Shown here: positions 44,539-52,789 of the stretch, piece after piece | Layout: every line of letters begins with the position of its first letter | Numbering within the stretch: the stretch's first letter is position 1 | From: Leuconostoc carnosum | GTDB taxonomy: Bacteria; Bacillota; Bacilli; Lactobacillales; Lactobacillaceae | Reading direction: 5' to 3' | DNA: 64,000 bases | NCBI RefSeq assembly: GCF_014207505.1 | Contig: NZ_JACHGL010000001.1 | Location: 310,001 to 374,000 of the forward strand | Made by a program: the position numbers and the translations under genes | Notes under the pieces: model-generated | What the model saw: only the letters and a program-made list of their open reading frames with translations | What the model was told of the DNA's origin: nothing | Database searches by the model: none

Positions 44539-45681
44539 ATGAAATTTAATACAAAACTTATCCATGGTGGCGTTAGCATTGATGAAACAAGTGGTGCAAT
44601 GTCGATACCAATTCACATGGCTTCAACTTTTAAGCAAAAGACAATTGGAGAATCGCAATATGAATATTCGCGATCAGGCAATCCTACCCGTGAAGCGGTT
44701 GAAAAATTAATAGCAGATTTAGAGAATGGTCATAGTGGTTTCGCTTTTGCATCAGGGTCAGCAGCAATTAGTACGATATTTGCACTATTTTCAAGCGGTG
44801 ATCATATTATTGTTGGTAATGATATATATGGTGGCACATTTAGATTAATTGATAGTGTTTTAAAACGTATGGGGATGACCTTTACCATTGTTGATACACG
44901 TGATTTGGATGCTGTTGAGGCAGCAGTCCGAGATAATACGACAGCCATTTATTTGGAAACACCAACAAATCCATTATTACGAATTACTGATATTAAAGGA
45001 ATCGCGCAAATCGCCCAACAGCATCATATATTGAGTATTGTAGATAATACGTTTGCAACACCCTATATTCAAAAACCTATCGACTTAGGTAGTGATATTG
45101 TTATTCACAGTGCATCTAAATATTTAGGTGGACATAGTGATTTGATTGCTGGTTTAGTGGTAACAAAAAATGCTGAGTTGAGTGAAAAAGTTGGTTATTT
45201 ACAAAATGCTATTGGTGCTATTTTATCGCCACAAGATAGCTGGTTATTACAGCGTGGTATGAAAACATTATCACTCAGAATGCAGCGACATCTATATAAC
45301 GCACAGGTCGTGTTTGATTATCTTAGTACGCAGGCAGATGTGGCACGCATCTATTTCCCTGGAGATCCCCAAAATACTGATTTCACATTGGCTAGTAAGC
45401 AAATGGCAGGTTTTGGTGCGATGATTTCATTTGAATTGGTTGCCGGATTAAATCCAGAAAAATTTGTTTCGCGTTTGAATGTGATTACCTTGGCTGAAAG
45501 CTTAGGTGCATTGGAAAGTTTAATTGAAATCCCATCAAAAATGACACATGGGGCAATACCCCGTGATACGCGTTTAGCTAATGGTATTCAAGATGAGTTA
45601 ATCCGACTATCCGTTGGTGTAGAAGATATAGATGATTTGATTGCGGACTTGGATCAAAGTTTTAAACAACTTAAATCATAA
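44539..45681 (+). CDS. Cystathionine gamma-lyase/beta-lyase family (Cys/Met metabolism PLP enzyme)
   Basis: PLP enzyme of 380 residues cleaving or making cystathionine. It has FNTKLIHGGVSIDETSGA at the start, the AIYLETPTNPLLRITDI stretch, the PLP Lys in DIVIHSASKYLGGHSDL (about residue 198) and the C-terminal IRLSVGVEDIDDLIADL. Sequence alone does not separate gamma-lyase, beta-lyase and gamma-synthase; between cysK and cysE a role in sulfur transfer from methionine to cysteine is likely. GATGAGGGA precedes the ATG. The stop overlaps cysE by one base (TAATG). Confidence 0.9.
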   Translation: MKFNTKLIHGGVSIDETSGAMSIPIHMASTFKQKTIGESQYEYSRSGNPTREAVEKLIADLENGHSGFAFASGSAAISTIFALFSSGDHIIVGNDIYGGTFRLIDSVLKRMGMTFTIVDTRDLDAVEAAVRDNTTAIYLETPTNPLLRITDIKGIAQIAQQHHILSIVDNTFATPYIQKPIDLGSDIVIHSASKYLGGHSDLIAGLVVTKNAELSEKVGYLQNAIGAILSPQDSWLLQRGMKTLSLRMQRHLYNAQVVFDYLSTQADVARIYFPGDPQNTDFTLASKQMAGFGAMISFELVAGLNPEKFVSRLNVITLAESLGALESLIEIPSKMTHGAIPRDTRLANGIQDELIRLSVGVEDIDDLIADLDQSFKQLKS

Positions 45682-46232
45682 TGGTGGTTCATGTGTTTGA
45701 TACCGCTAAATCTATACTCAAAAGAGATCCTGCAGCAAAAAGTTTAATGATGGTTATTTTAACTTATCCTGGTTTGCATGCGTTAGGCTATCATCGTTTA
45801 TCGCATTGGTTGCATTTGCAACATCATCCTTTGTTTGCAGCAATCGTTGCTCGCTGGTCGACAAAAAGAACGGGTATTACCATTGCGCCTGGAGCGCAAA
45901 TTGGCCGTCGGGTCTTTATTGACCATGGTGTTGGTGTTGTCATCGGTGAAACTGCTGTCATTGAAGATGATGTTACCATTTTGCACGGGGTTACCCTTGG
46001 CGCACGTGGGCAAACAAATGGTCTGCGTCATCCCCATGTTGAGCCTCATAGTTTCATTGGGGCACATGCGCAATTGCTAGGTGCTATTACGATTGGCCGC
46101 CATAGTAAAATTGGCGCAAATGCAGTTGTCATCAAAAATGTACCAATTTATACGACTGCTGTGGGTAATCCAGCTCGGTTGATCCAACATGCTTCATTTG
46201 AAAAAAATCCTCATACCAATGATGATATTTGA
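45681..46232 (+). CDS. cysE: Serine O-acetyltransferase
   Basis: Makes O-acetylserine, the substrate of CysK, from serine and acetyl-CoA. The 183-residue protein has the N-terminal helical part (YPGLHALGYHRLSHWL) and the left-handed beta-helix hexapeptide repeats (GITIAPGAQIGRRVFIDHGVGVVIGETAVI; GVTLGARG; GAHAQLLGAITIGRHSKIGANAVVI) typical of CysE. It ends the three-gene operon. It starts on the last base of the previous stop, so synthesis is coupled. CysE, CysK and the lyase cover the local cysteine pathway. Confidence 0.94.
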   Translation: MVVHVFDTAKSILKRDPAAKSLMMVILTYPGLHALGYHRLSHWLHLQHHPLFAAIVARWSTKRTGITIAPGAQIGRRVFIDHGVGVVIGETAVIEDDVTILHGVTLGARGQTNGLRHPHVEPHSFIGAHAQLLGAITIGRHSKIGANAVVIKNVPIYTTAVGNPARLIQHASFEKNPHTNDDI

Positions 46233-46391
46233 ATAATTGAGTTAATATGGTTCCTAATATGATCGTCCAAATCCTAACAGAAATTGTTAATCATTTCATT
46301 TCACGGCGTCGATATTATCATTTGTAATTGTAATATTCGGACTGTATTTAAGGCATATAGTCTTAAGTATGTCATTGCTAAAAGAGGTACT

Positions 46392-46430
46392 TAAAAAAGC
46401 ACACAGTCATCATTTACTGTGTGCTTTTTA
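46392..46430. terminator. Terminator after the cysteine operon
   Basis: AAAAAGCACACAGT and its exact complement around an eight-base loop, with T run on both strands. Apart from this hairpin I see no feature in 46233-46711, except a strong ribosome site at 46611-46615 serving a 13-codon frame from ATG 46624 (MVKRNSQCIGFEK). Confidence 0.88.
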
Positions 46431-46711
46431 TTGTGAGCGTGTCAGTCTTAACGCGATGATTATTTCGGTCTTTTTCAATGATTGTTATGCGGAGATTGAT
46501 CAACATTTATTGCTAAATGAATCTGTGCACAAGCGAATTCGTTGCAACACAGTGAGGCGACGTATAGAATTGACGCAATAAGAGAGCGTGAGTTTCATAA
46601 AGTAATCAACAGGAGAAATTGAAATGGTTAAGAGAAATAGTCAGTGCATTGGATTTGAAAAGTGATGCTGTTTTGAATGGTTATAATCAATACTCAATGG
46701 AAAGGCGATAC

Positions 46712-47566
46712 GTGCTCAATCAAGAATTTATATCACATTTGAAATTAGGTCCCATTAGACAGGTTCAATCTGTTAGTGGAGGTGACATTAATCAGGCTTA
46801 TCAATTAGAAACAACACAGGGACGCGTTTTTTTATTGATTCAGCCCAATCATACTAAAGCATTCTTCACTCATGAAATTAATGGTTTGAAGCTGCTCGAA
46901 CAGTTTGTAAAAGTGCCAAAAGTGTTATCTGTTGGTCATTGGCAAAATGATGCCTACCTCGTATTGTCTTATTTAGCACATCAATCTCATGGGGATGATT
47001 TTGCATTAGGACAGGCATTAGCGCATATACATCAAAAGGCAAGCCCAAATCATCATTACGGTTTTGGTGAAGCCTTTACTATGGGGACTTTTACAGCGGA
47101 TAATACTTGGCAATCAAGTTGGAGTCAATTTTTTATTCAGCAGCGATTAGAACCACTTAAGGAATTGTGTCATCAGCAAGGTGTCTGGTCATTGCCTCTA
47201 GAGCGTGCTTATCAGAAAGCTATTATACGTTTTAAAATGCTCATGGGTGATTATCAACCCCAATCGGTCTTACTACATGGGGATTTGTGGTCAGGTAATT
47301 TTATGTTTGATTTGGATGGTCGTCCAATAATGATTGATCCGGCTGTCTTTTATGGTGATCGTGAGTTTGATTTAGGTATTACACAGGTTTTCGGTGGGTT
47401 TAATGCTGAATTTTATCGTGGCTATCAAGAAACATATCCCGTTGTAGCTGGTTTTGAACAGCGTGTATTATTTTATGAACTATATTATTTGATGTTTCAT
47501 TTATCGCAATTTGGTATTGGTTATCAGCAAGCTGTAGCTAATACTTTGTCAAAGATTAATCGTTAA
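46712..47566 (+). CDS. Fructosamine/ketosamine kinase-like phosphotransferase
   Basis: Kinase of the fructosamine-3-kinase family, which phosphorylates sugar adducts on amino groups so they can be removed. The protein has SGGDINQAYQLETTQGRVFLLI, HEINGLKLLEQF, the catalytic LLHGDLWSGNFMFDLDGRPIMIDPAVFYGDREFDLG, all typical. The start is uncertain. GTG 46712 has GGAAAGG five bases upstream and gives the usual distance to the GGD loop. TTG 46619 extends the frame by 31 codons but with a ribosome site only three bases away. The substrate is not known. Confidence 0.78.
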   Translation: MLNQEFISHLKLGPIRQVQSVSGGDINQAYQLETTQGRVFLLIQPNHTKAFFTHEINGLKLLEQFVKVPKVLSVGHWQNDAYLVLSYLAHQSHGDDFALGQALAHIHQKASPNHHYGFGEAFTMGTFTADNTWQSSWSQFFIQQRLEPLKELCHQQGVWSLPLERAYQKAIIRFKMLMGDYQPQSVLLHGDLWSGNFMFDLDGRPIMIDPAVFYGDREFDLGITQVFGGFNAEFYRGYQETYPVVAGFEQRVLFYELYYLMFHLSQFGIGYQQAVANTLSKINR

Positions 47567-47594
47567 GCATCGGCTGTGATATGAAGCGTTATAT

Positions 47595-47623
47595 TTGTAA
47601 GCGTTTACTAGAAATGTTAGACT
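47595..47623 (+). promoter_or_regulatory. Stress operon promoter overlapping a cre site
   Basis: TTGTAA (47595-47600) and TAGACT (47618-47623) are 17 bases apart. TTGTAAGCGTTTACT (47595-47609) meets the cre consensus at every position and overlaps the -35, so CcpA would repress the GlsB-AmaP-Asp23 operon. Confidence 0.7.
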
Positions 47624-47624
47624 G

Positions 47625-47651
47625 TAGGTACTAGGTACTAGGTACTAGGTA
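47625..47651 (+). repeat. Tandem TAGGTAC heptamer repeat in the stress-operon leader
   Basis: Three full copies of TAGGTAC and a partial fourth (TAGGTA) start one base after the -10 box and run to 30 bases before the glsB ATG. The copy number sits in the untranslated leader, so changes would not break a gene but could change the start of transcription or leader length. Confidence 0.9.
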
Positions 47652-47681
47652 ATATGAATGAAAGAAATGGAGGAAGAAATT

Positions 47682-47927
47682 ATGATTTGGTCATTAATAG
47701 TAGGTGCTATCATTGGTGCCGTTGCCGGTGCGATTACCAATCGCGGCGAGTCAATGGGTTGGATTAGTAATATTTTAGCGGGTCTTATTGGATCAGCTAT
47801 TGGGCAGGCCGTACTGGGTCACTGGGGACCAACTTTAGCAGGCATGGCTATCATACCTTCCATCATTGGTGCAGTTGTTCTTGTTTTGGTTGTTTCGGCA
47901 GTACTCGGTATTCGGGCAAGAAACTGA
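47682..47927 (+). CDS. GlsB/YeaQ/YmgE family stress membrane protein
   Basis: Small integral membrane protein of 81 residues with three hydrophobic segments, Gly-rich (MIWSLIVGAIIGAVAGAITN; GWISNILAGLIGSAIGQAVLG), matching the transglycosylase-associated/GlsB family seen with general stress proteins. GGAGGAAG (47669-47676) lies six bases before ATG 47682; the earlier in-frame ATG 47658 lacks this. It is the first gene of a four-gene envelope-stress operon. A truncated paralogue lies at 62732. Confidence 0.88.
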   Translation: MIWSLIVGAIIGAVAGAITNRGESMGWISNILAGLIGSAIGQAVLGHWGPTLAGMAIIPSIIGAVVLVLVVSAVLGIRARN

Positions 47928-47951
47928 TGTAAGAAATAAGAAGGGTATAAC

Positions 47952-48506
47952 ATGAAAAAATGGCAGAAAGCTGTGTTAAGTTTAGTAACAATTAGTTACT
48001 TGATCGGTCTATTGCTGATACTCTGGCCCCGTATTGTTGACCTGCTGATTTCAATATTAGAACGTTTTAATCTTGATGTCATGACAGATAGCCAAACTAT
48101 TATACGTAATTATGGCATTGGTTTGTTAATCTTAACTGTTGTTATCTTGTTTGTCATACTATTCACCCCAGGACAGCGAACCAATATTCCAATTAGTCGA
48201 ACAAAACAAGGTCGCTTGGCATTAAGTAATGCCGGAATCAGTCACTTTATAAGAACACAATTATCTGGTGAAGGTTTATCCAATATTAAAGTGACAGTTA
48301 AAAATACGCGTCGTCATAAGAAATTCTATATTGTTGCTGATTCTGTTTATCGTAGTTATACAATAGAGGAGTTGCCACGTATAACCAATACTTTAACAAT
48401 GAAACTGACAGATTTATTGGCTGGTGTTGACCGAGCACCGATTAAGGTCGATATGCAAATTAATCAGGCAACTAAGGGCAATCGAAAAACCACGCGTGTG
48501 ATTTAA
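47952..48506 (+). CDS. amaP: Alkaline shock response membrane anchor protein AmaP
   Basis: Membrane anchor for Asp23. The 184-residue protein has two transmembrane segments (about 8-30 and 52-75) followed by a basic cytoplasmic domain (TKQGRLALSNAGISHFIRTQL; VTVKNTRRHKKFYIVADSVYRSY). Layout and neighbours (DUF2273 protein, Asp23) match the amaP operon described in staphylococci. GAAGGG precedes the ATG at 47941. It follows glsB after 24 bases. Confidence 0.87.
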   Translation: MKKWQKAVLSLVTISYLIGLLLILWPRIVDLLISILERFNLDVMTDSQTIIRNYGIGLLILTVVILFVILFTPGQRTNIPISRTKQGRLALSNAGISHFIRTQLSGEGLSNIKVTVKNTRRHKKFYIVADSVYRSYTIEELPRITNTLTMKLTDLLAGVDRAPIKVDMQINQATKGNRKTTRVI

Positions 48507-48521
48507 CAGTCAGGAGTATGA

Positions 48522-48731
48522 ATGATGCAAAGACAGAAGACAAAGAATATGCTTATTGGCGGTGGTGTGGGTTTTGTGTTAGCCATCTTGATAGTGACAG
48601 TTGGTTTGCTGAATACTATTTTTATAGCTATCGTGACACTCATTGCTGCGGTTTTAGGTTACTTAGCTGAGAAGTATGAAATTGACTTTTCACGTATTTC
48701 TGAGCTTGTTACGCGAGAAAATCAACGATAA
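48522..48731 (+). CDS. DUF2273 family small membrane protein
   Basis: The 69-residue protein has two hydrophobic segments (about 9-27 and 29-45) after a basic start (MMQRQKTKNM) and a charged tail. It sits between amaP and asp23, as DUF2273 genes do in the Asp23 operon of other Firmicutes. AGGAG (48512-48516) lies five bases before the ATG. Its own function is unknown. Confidence 0.85.
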   Translation: MMQRQKTKNMLIGGGVGFVLAILIVTVGLLNTIFIAIVTLIAAVLGYLAEKYEIDFSRISELVTRENQR

Positions 48732-48752
48732 AAGAATATGGAGAATATGATC

Positions 48753-49274
48753 ATGGTTAGAGAAAATACAAGTGTAAATACTACCGAACAAACAGCACCA
48801 AAAGGTGAACTGACGTTCAACGATAAAGTGATTCAGAAAGTTGTTGGTTATGCCATTGAAAACGTCTCAGGTTTGTTAGGTGTTGATGGTGGGTTCATTG
48901 CCAACATTAAAAATAAGATCGTCAACAGTGACAATCCTGTCGAAGGCATTGAAGTTGAAGTCGGGAAAGAACAAGTAGCTGTTGATCTTAATATTATTAT
49001 GGAATTTGGTCATAATGCACATGATATTTATAAAGCACTCACAACAGTTATTGCCAAAAAAATTGATGAGACAACGAGCTTAAAGTTAGTGGAATTGAAT
49101 GTTGAAGTTATTGATATTCAAACACAAAGAGAGTTTAATGATGCGCAAGTGACCTTACAAGATCGCATGTCTGATGCCGGAGATACTATTAAGGATAAGA
49201 CGTCTGATGGTGTGAATACAGTTAAAAATACAGTTTCACAGGCAACCAGTGATAGTGACGAGCGTGTGAAATAA
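48753..49274 (+). CDS. Asp23/Gls24 family envelope stress response protein
   Basis: Cytoplasmic protein bound to the membrane through AmaP, linked to cell-envelope stress. The 173-residue protein shows KGELTFNDKVIQKVVGYAIENVSGLLGVDGG, GIEVEVGKEQVAVDLNIIMEFG and a long charged C-terminal tail, all typical of Asp23/Gls24. ATG 48753 has GGAG (48740-48743) nine bases upstream; two earlier in-frame ATGs (48738, 48747) are too close to it. It is the last gene before the operon terminator. Confidence 0.92.
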   Translation: MVRENTSVNTTEQTAPKGELTFNDKVIQKVVGYAIENVSGLLGVDGGFIANIKNKIVNSDNPVEGIEVEVGKEQVAVDLNIIMEFGHNAHDIYKALTTVIAKKIDETTSLKLVELNVEVIDIQTQREFNDAQVTLQDRMSDAGDTIKDKTSDGVNTVKNTVSQATSDSDERVK

Positions 49275-49325
49275 TGTAACTGTGATTTTATAAATTTTTG
49301 ATAAAATCATAGCATTAGCTGTTAG

Positions 49326-49380
49326 AAAAAACCTGATAACTTTGGTAAAATAATTATGCAGAAGGTTATCAGGTTTTATT
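49326..49380. terminator. Terminator after asp23
   Basis: AAAAAACCTGATAAC and GTTATCAGGTTTTAT pair across a 25-base loop, with a T run after. A smaller A/T-rich hairpin (TGATTTTAT/ATAAAATCA) lies just upstream. Confidence 0.8.
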
Positions 49381-49426
49381 ATGTCTGAATGAGCCTATCT
49401 ATTCTAGAAAAAATAAGGGCGTATTT

Positions 49427-50008
49427 ATGACTGATAAACATGTTTATGTGATACACGGGTACACTGCTACACCAACAGACAATTGGTTTCCATGGTTAAA
49501 AAGACAGGTAGAAGAGCAATTGAATATACCTACTACCATTTTAGAAATGCCAAATGCGGATAATCCGAAACTACTGGAATGGGATGAATTATGTGATCGT
49601 CTCATTGACACGAATCATGAACTAACAATCGTTGGACACAGTTTAGGTTGCATACAGGCACTTCGTTTTGTGTCACAGCATAAAATTAAAAATATCAAAA
49701 TGATACTAGTATCTGGTTTTGATGAAGTGCTTAACACATTACCACAACTACATTCATTTACAGATACCTCATTAAATTATCAAACAATCATACCTAAAAT
49801 TGATCAGGCAGTTGTTATTTCTGCATTAGATGATGATATTGTGCCTTATCATTATTCGGAAACATTAGCACGTCATTTAAAATGTCAATTTATTTTAATG
49901 CCAAATGGTAAACATTTTATTGACCGAGATCATATTTACGAGGTACCAGTTGTTTGCCAACAGATTAGTTTGATGAATGAATATCGTGAAAATCATTTTA
50001 ATAGTTGA
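49427..50008 (+). CDS. Alpha/beta hydrolase, RBBP9/YdeN family
   Basis: Serine hydrolase of 193 residues. It begins with HVYVIHGYTATPTDNWFPWL, the typical start of the RBBP9/YdeN family, then the nucleophile Ser in ELTIVGHSLGCIQAL, an Asp in ALDDDIVPYHYSE and a His in PNGKHFIDRD, together a full catalytic triad. The substrate is unknown. AAGGGCG precedes the ATG. It ends 26 bases before a TPP riboswitch and is probably transcribed alone. Confidence 0.87.
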   Translation: MTDKHVYVIHGYTATPTDNWFPWLKRQVEEQLNIPTTILEMPNADNPKLLEWDELCDRLIDTNHELTIVGHSLGCIQALRFVSQHKIKNIKMILVSGFDEVLNTLPQLHSFTDTSLNYQTIIPKIDQAVVISALDDDIVPYHYSETLARHLKCQFILMPNGKHFIDRDHIYEVPVVCQQISLMNEYRENHFNS

Positions 50009-50033
50009 ACTATTATGTGATACAATAATCATT

Positions 50034-50110
50034 GTGCTAGGGGCGCTACTATGTGGCTGAGAAGAACCCTTTGAACCTGAACTGGATTATACCAGCGTAG
50101 GAAAGTGTCA
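50034..50110 (+). promoter_or_regulatory. TPP riboswitch (first of tandem pair ahead of the NCS2/LuxE/LuxC operon)
   Basis: The aptamer core is clear: CTAGGGGCGC, CTGAGAAG, CCCTTTGAACCTGAACTGGATTATACCAGCGTAGGAAAGTG in outline. The CUGAGA and ACCUGA...GCGUAGGAAAGU boxes mark thiamine pyrophosphate binding. It is followed by a terminator hairpin at 50127-50162, so TPP would stop transcription before the operon. Confidence 0.95.
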
Positions 50111-50126
50111 TACTGATTATTTTAGA

Positions 50127-50162
50127 TGGTGCTTTTCTCATGTTAGAGAAGGGTATTTTTTA
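50127..50162 (+). terminator. Riboswitch-linked terminator (first leader)
   Basis: GGTGCTTTTCTC pairs with GAGAAGGGTAT, using wobble pairs, and is followed by six T residues. It lies 17 bases after the first aptamer and would be the OFF state. Confidence 0.75.
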
Positions 50163-50199
50163 TTTGCACAGAATATGGTACGAAAGGAACAATATAAAA

Positions 50200-50217
50200 A
50201 TGAATAAAGCTCACTAG
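50200..50217 (+). other. Five-codon mini-frame between the two riboswitches
   Basis: AAAGGAA (50183-50189) then ATG AAT AAA GCT CAC TAG encodes MNKAH. The stop overlaps the first bases of the second aptamer. A matching frame (MNKHH) sits at the same place in the thiW leader. It may be a leftover start of a lost gene or a leader peptide. Confidence 0.5.
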
Positions 50218-50292
50218 GGGCGTCGTAATGACTGAGATGATATATCGGTCCCTTGGAACCTGATCTAGTTTATACTAGCGTAGGAAAGTGAC
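50211..50292 (+). promoter_or_regulatory. TPP riboswitch (second of tandem pair)
   Basis: CACTAGGGGCG, GACTGAGATGAT, TCCCTTGGAACCTGATCTAG and ACTAGCGTAGGAAAGTG show the TPP aptamer boxes. It lies about 100 bases after the first aptamer. A terminator follows at 50330-50364, just before the permease start, so two TPP-sensing gates act in series. Confidence 0.93.
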
Positions 50293-50329
50293 CAAAATTG
50301 TGTAACATCCTGTGATGTTACCGCGCACT

Positions 50330-50364
50330 AGGGTCCTTTTGTATGTCACATAAGGACCCTTTTT
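50330..50364 (+). terminator. Riboswitch-linked terminator before the NCS2 permease gene
   Basis: AGGGTCCTT (50330-50338) and AAGGACCCT (50352-50360) form a 9-bp stem followed by T residues. A separate hairpin TAACATCC/ATGTTA (50302-50319) lies between aptamer and terminator and may take part in switching. Confidence 0.85.
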
Positions 50365-50382
50365 GAGATGGAAGGAATTGTT

Positions 50383-51663
50383 TTGACTATGGCGACACAT
50401 AATAACCGCATAGTAGACCATGGTTTAGCTGGTTTACAACATGTTTTTGTTTCTAATGTATGGCTAGATCCAATCTATGTTGCAGCGGCAGCAGGGTTAT
50501 CGTTAAATTTATCAACTAATTTGGTAAATACTATTTTTATTGTTTCAGGGTTGGTCACACTGACTCAAGTGACACGTTTAGCACGACTACCAATTATTCA
50601 AGGGCCATCTGCTGCCTTTGATGCCTTGATGATTAATGCTGGTAGAGCTGGCCAGTTGGCCTCAGCAAGTGGCTCCATTTTAGCCAGTGCACTGATTATT
50701 TTTTTGCTATCTGTAACAGGATTAATTAATAAATTAGTTCGCCTGCTAACACCGGCTATTACTGGAACACTTATCTTTCTGGTCGGCGTTTCTTTATCCA
50801 GTTTTACATTATCTGAATTTTTAGGTGGTTATCCTGGAGATAAACATTTCTCTTCACCGACGACACTTGTATTATCAATTTCAACATCAGCCATTGTTAT
50901 TTTACTTTCAATATTTGGTAAAGGTTTTTGGAAACGTTTTTCCTTTTTGATTGCATTAGTTGTAGGCGATGTTTTATCAGTTGCAATGGGGCGTGTTGAT
51001 TACAGTGTATTAGCGGCTAAATCGTGGTTTGGCTTACCTCACTTATTACCATATGGTGCGTTAAATTTTAATTGGACGATGTTTCTGACTTTTTTTGTTG
51101 CCTATCTTGTTGCTGTGGTAGAAGCAGTTGGCGTGTATGAAGCTGCTAGTGACGTGATGAAAGAAGATATTTCACCACGCCGTATTCAAAATGGTTTGAT
51201 TGGTGAATCGGCTGGTTCAATATTATCATCGCTATTTGGTGGTTTTCCAACAACTGCTTTTGCACAAAATGTTGGTATTTTAAAATTAACTGGTAATGTC
51301 TCAAGAATTCCTGTAGTTATTGCAGGTGTTTTGTTTGTGATATTGGGATTTGTGCCAAAAATTGGGGCATTTTTAGCAATTACCCCAAGCCCAGTGATTG
51401 GTGGTATCTTTCTGCCAGCAGCAACGACTTTAATTATGACAGGATTTAATATTCTGAAAAAGGCACCATCAACAAATGCAAATAATATGATTATTGGGTT
51501 ATCGATTGTGTTGGCTATTGCTCTACCAAATTATGCTACTGGGTGGCATGGTGCAGTGGGTCAACTTTTGTCTAATACAATCTTAATAGGCGCAATATCT
51601 GCCATCACATTACAGTTTGTTCTTGTGAATTTACCACAAATGATAAATAAATTAAGGAGATAA
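50383..51663 (+). CDS. NCS2-family permease (xanthine/uracil type) under TPP control
   Basis: Membrane symporter of the nucleobase NCS2 family, about 426 residues with 12 or more hydrophobic segments. It shows HGLAGLQHVFVSNVWLDPIYV, the family motif PIIQGPSAAFDA, the second-half EAVGVYEAASDVMKEDISPRR and FPTTAFAQNVGILKLTGN. TTG 50383 has GGAAGGA (50370-50376) six bases upstream; ATG 50389 is the alternative. Two TPP riboswitches precede it and luxE-, luxC- and SDR-like genes follow it within two bases or so, so its cargo is probably a thiamine-related heterocycle, not a nucleobase. That cargo is inference. Confidence 0.85.
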   Translation: MTMATHNNRIVDHGLAGLQHVFVSNVWLDPIYVAAAAGLSLNLSTNLVNTIFIVSGLVTLTQVTRLARLPIIQGPSAAFDALMINAGRAGQLASASGSILASALIIFLLSVTGLINKLVRLLTPAITGTLIFLVGVSLSSFTLSEFLGGYPGDKHFSSPTTLVLSISTSAIVILLSIFGKGFWKRFSFLIALVVGDVLSVAMGRVDYSVLAAKSWFGLPHLLPYGALNFNWTMFLTFFVAYLVAVVEAVGVYEAASDVMKEDISPRRIQNGLIGESAGSILSSLFGGFPTTAFAQNVGILKLTGNVSRIPVVIAGVLFVILGFVPKIGAFLAITPSPVIGGIFLPAATTLIMTGFNILKKAPSTNANNMIIGLSIVLAIALPNYATGWHGAVGQLLSNTILIGAISAITLQFVLVNLPQMINKLRR

Positions 51664-51664
51664 C

Positions 51665-52777
51665 ATGTCTGATGAATCTGACGTTATTCAAGCACGTCTT
51701 GTAAAGTTTATACAACAGTATAAAGAGGGGAAATCAAGTGAATATGAAGTTGATTTTAATCAATTAGCCATGAGTGTATTTGATTATCAATTCCAAAATA
51801 ACTTACCCTACAAAAAATTTGCGCAATTAAAGCATAAAAATCCATTAACTGTCAAAAATTGGCAGGATTTGCCTTTGATACCAATTGAAGCCTATAAACA
51901 ATTAACATTATCTACCCGAGACACTACGCAAGCTGAAGATGTTTTTTATTCAAGTGGGACAACGAATGCACAACAAAAAAGTCGACATTATATTTCCGAC
52001 TTAAGGGTTTGGGAGCAATCAATGATAGCGGGATTTAAGCAATATGTTATCCCTACCAAAGAAAAAATAACGATATTTTCTCTATTTCCAGATATGTCAA
52101 GTCATCCTAATTCGTCACTATCTCGCTATATTACAACAGCTATGCAGGTATTTGGGACAGAAAATAGTCAGGTGTTTTTTAAACATAATCAGTTAGATTA
52201 TGTTAATTTGATATCAGCTCTGAAACAAGCACAAGCTAATCATGAGCAGGTATTAGTTTTAGGTGCTTCTTTTTCATATGTGCACTTATTAGCTTATTTC
52301 GATCAGCATCCACAAACATTTGATTTAGCAGAAGGCAGTATTATTTTTGATACGGGTGGTTTTAAAGGTCAGTCTCAAGAAGTCAGTATGTCTACTTTGT
52401 ACAAAAATTTAGGTCAAGTATTTAATGTATCCCGTGAACAGATTATTAATATGTACGGTATGACAGAAATTAGTTCGCAATGTTATGATCGTAATCTAAT
52501 AGATTTATCACAAAATCAGTCAACTTACTTTGATAAAATGCCACCTGCTTGGGTAAAAATTCAAATTTTAGATGTGGAAACGTTACAACCTATTGAACAG
52601 GGGAAACGGGGTCTTTTGGCTTATTATGATTTGGCCAATTGGGATACATGTTTGGCTATTTTAACCGAAGATATTGCCATTCAAAATGAACATGGTTTTA
52701 CGATTATTGGACGAGCGAAGGGATCAGAAGCTAAAGGCTGTTCTATTGCTGTTGATGAGCTTTTAAAAGTGCGTTAA
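51665..52777 (+). CDS. LuxE-like acyl-protein synthetase (acyl-activating enzyme)
   Basis: ATP-dependent carboxylic acid-activating enzyme of the LuxE family, 370 residues. It has the adenylate-forming loop YSSGTTNAQQKSRHY (95-109), the NMYGMTEISSQCYD stretch and GRAKGSEAKGCSIAVDELL at the end. In lux systems LuxE adenylates a fatty acid and hands the acyl group to LuxC. Here the partner LuxC-like gene follows in 12 bases. AAGGAGA precedes the ATG, two bases after the permease stop. TPP control suggests a thiamine-derived acid rather than a fatty acid as substrate; this is inference. Confidence 0.85.
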   Translation: MSDESDVIQARLVKFIQQYKEGKSSEYEVDFNQLAMSVFDYQFQNNLPYKKFAQLKHKNPLTVKNWQDLPLIPIEAYKQLTLSTRDTTQAEDVFYSSGTTNAQQKSRHYISDLRVWEQSMIAGFKQYVIPTKEKITIFSLFPDMSSHPNSSLSRYITTAMQVFGTENSQVFFKHNQLDYVNLISALKQAQANHEQVLVLGASFSYVHLLAYFDQHPQTFDLAEGSIIFDTGGFKGQSQEVSMSTLYKNLGQVFNVSREQIINMYGMTEISSQCYDRNLIDLSQNQSTYFDKMPPAWVKIQILDVETLQPIEQGKRGLLAYYDLANWDTCLAILTEDIAIQNEHGFTIIGRAKGSEAKGCSIAVDELLKVR

Positions 52778-52789
52778 GAGGAATAGCAT

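Noticed and set aside
46369-46581. A 70-codon + strand frame after cysE
   Set aside because: It runs through the terminator hairpin of the cysteine operon and has no convincing ribosome site.
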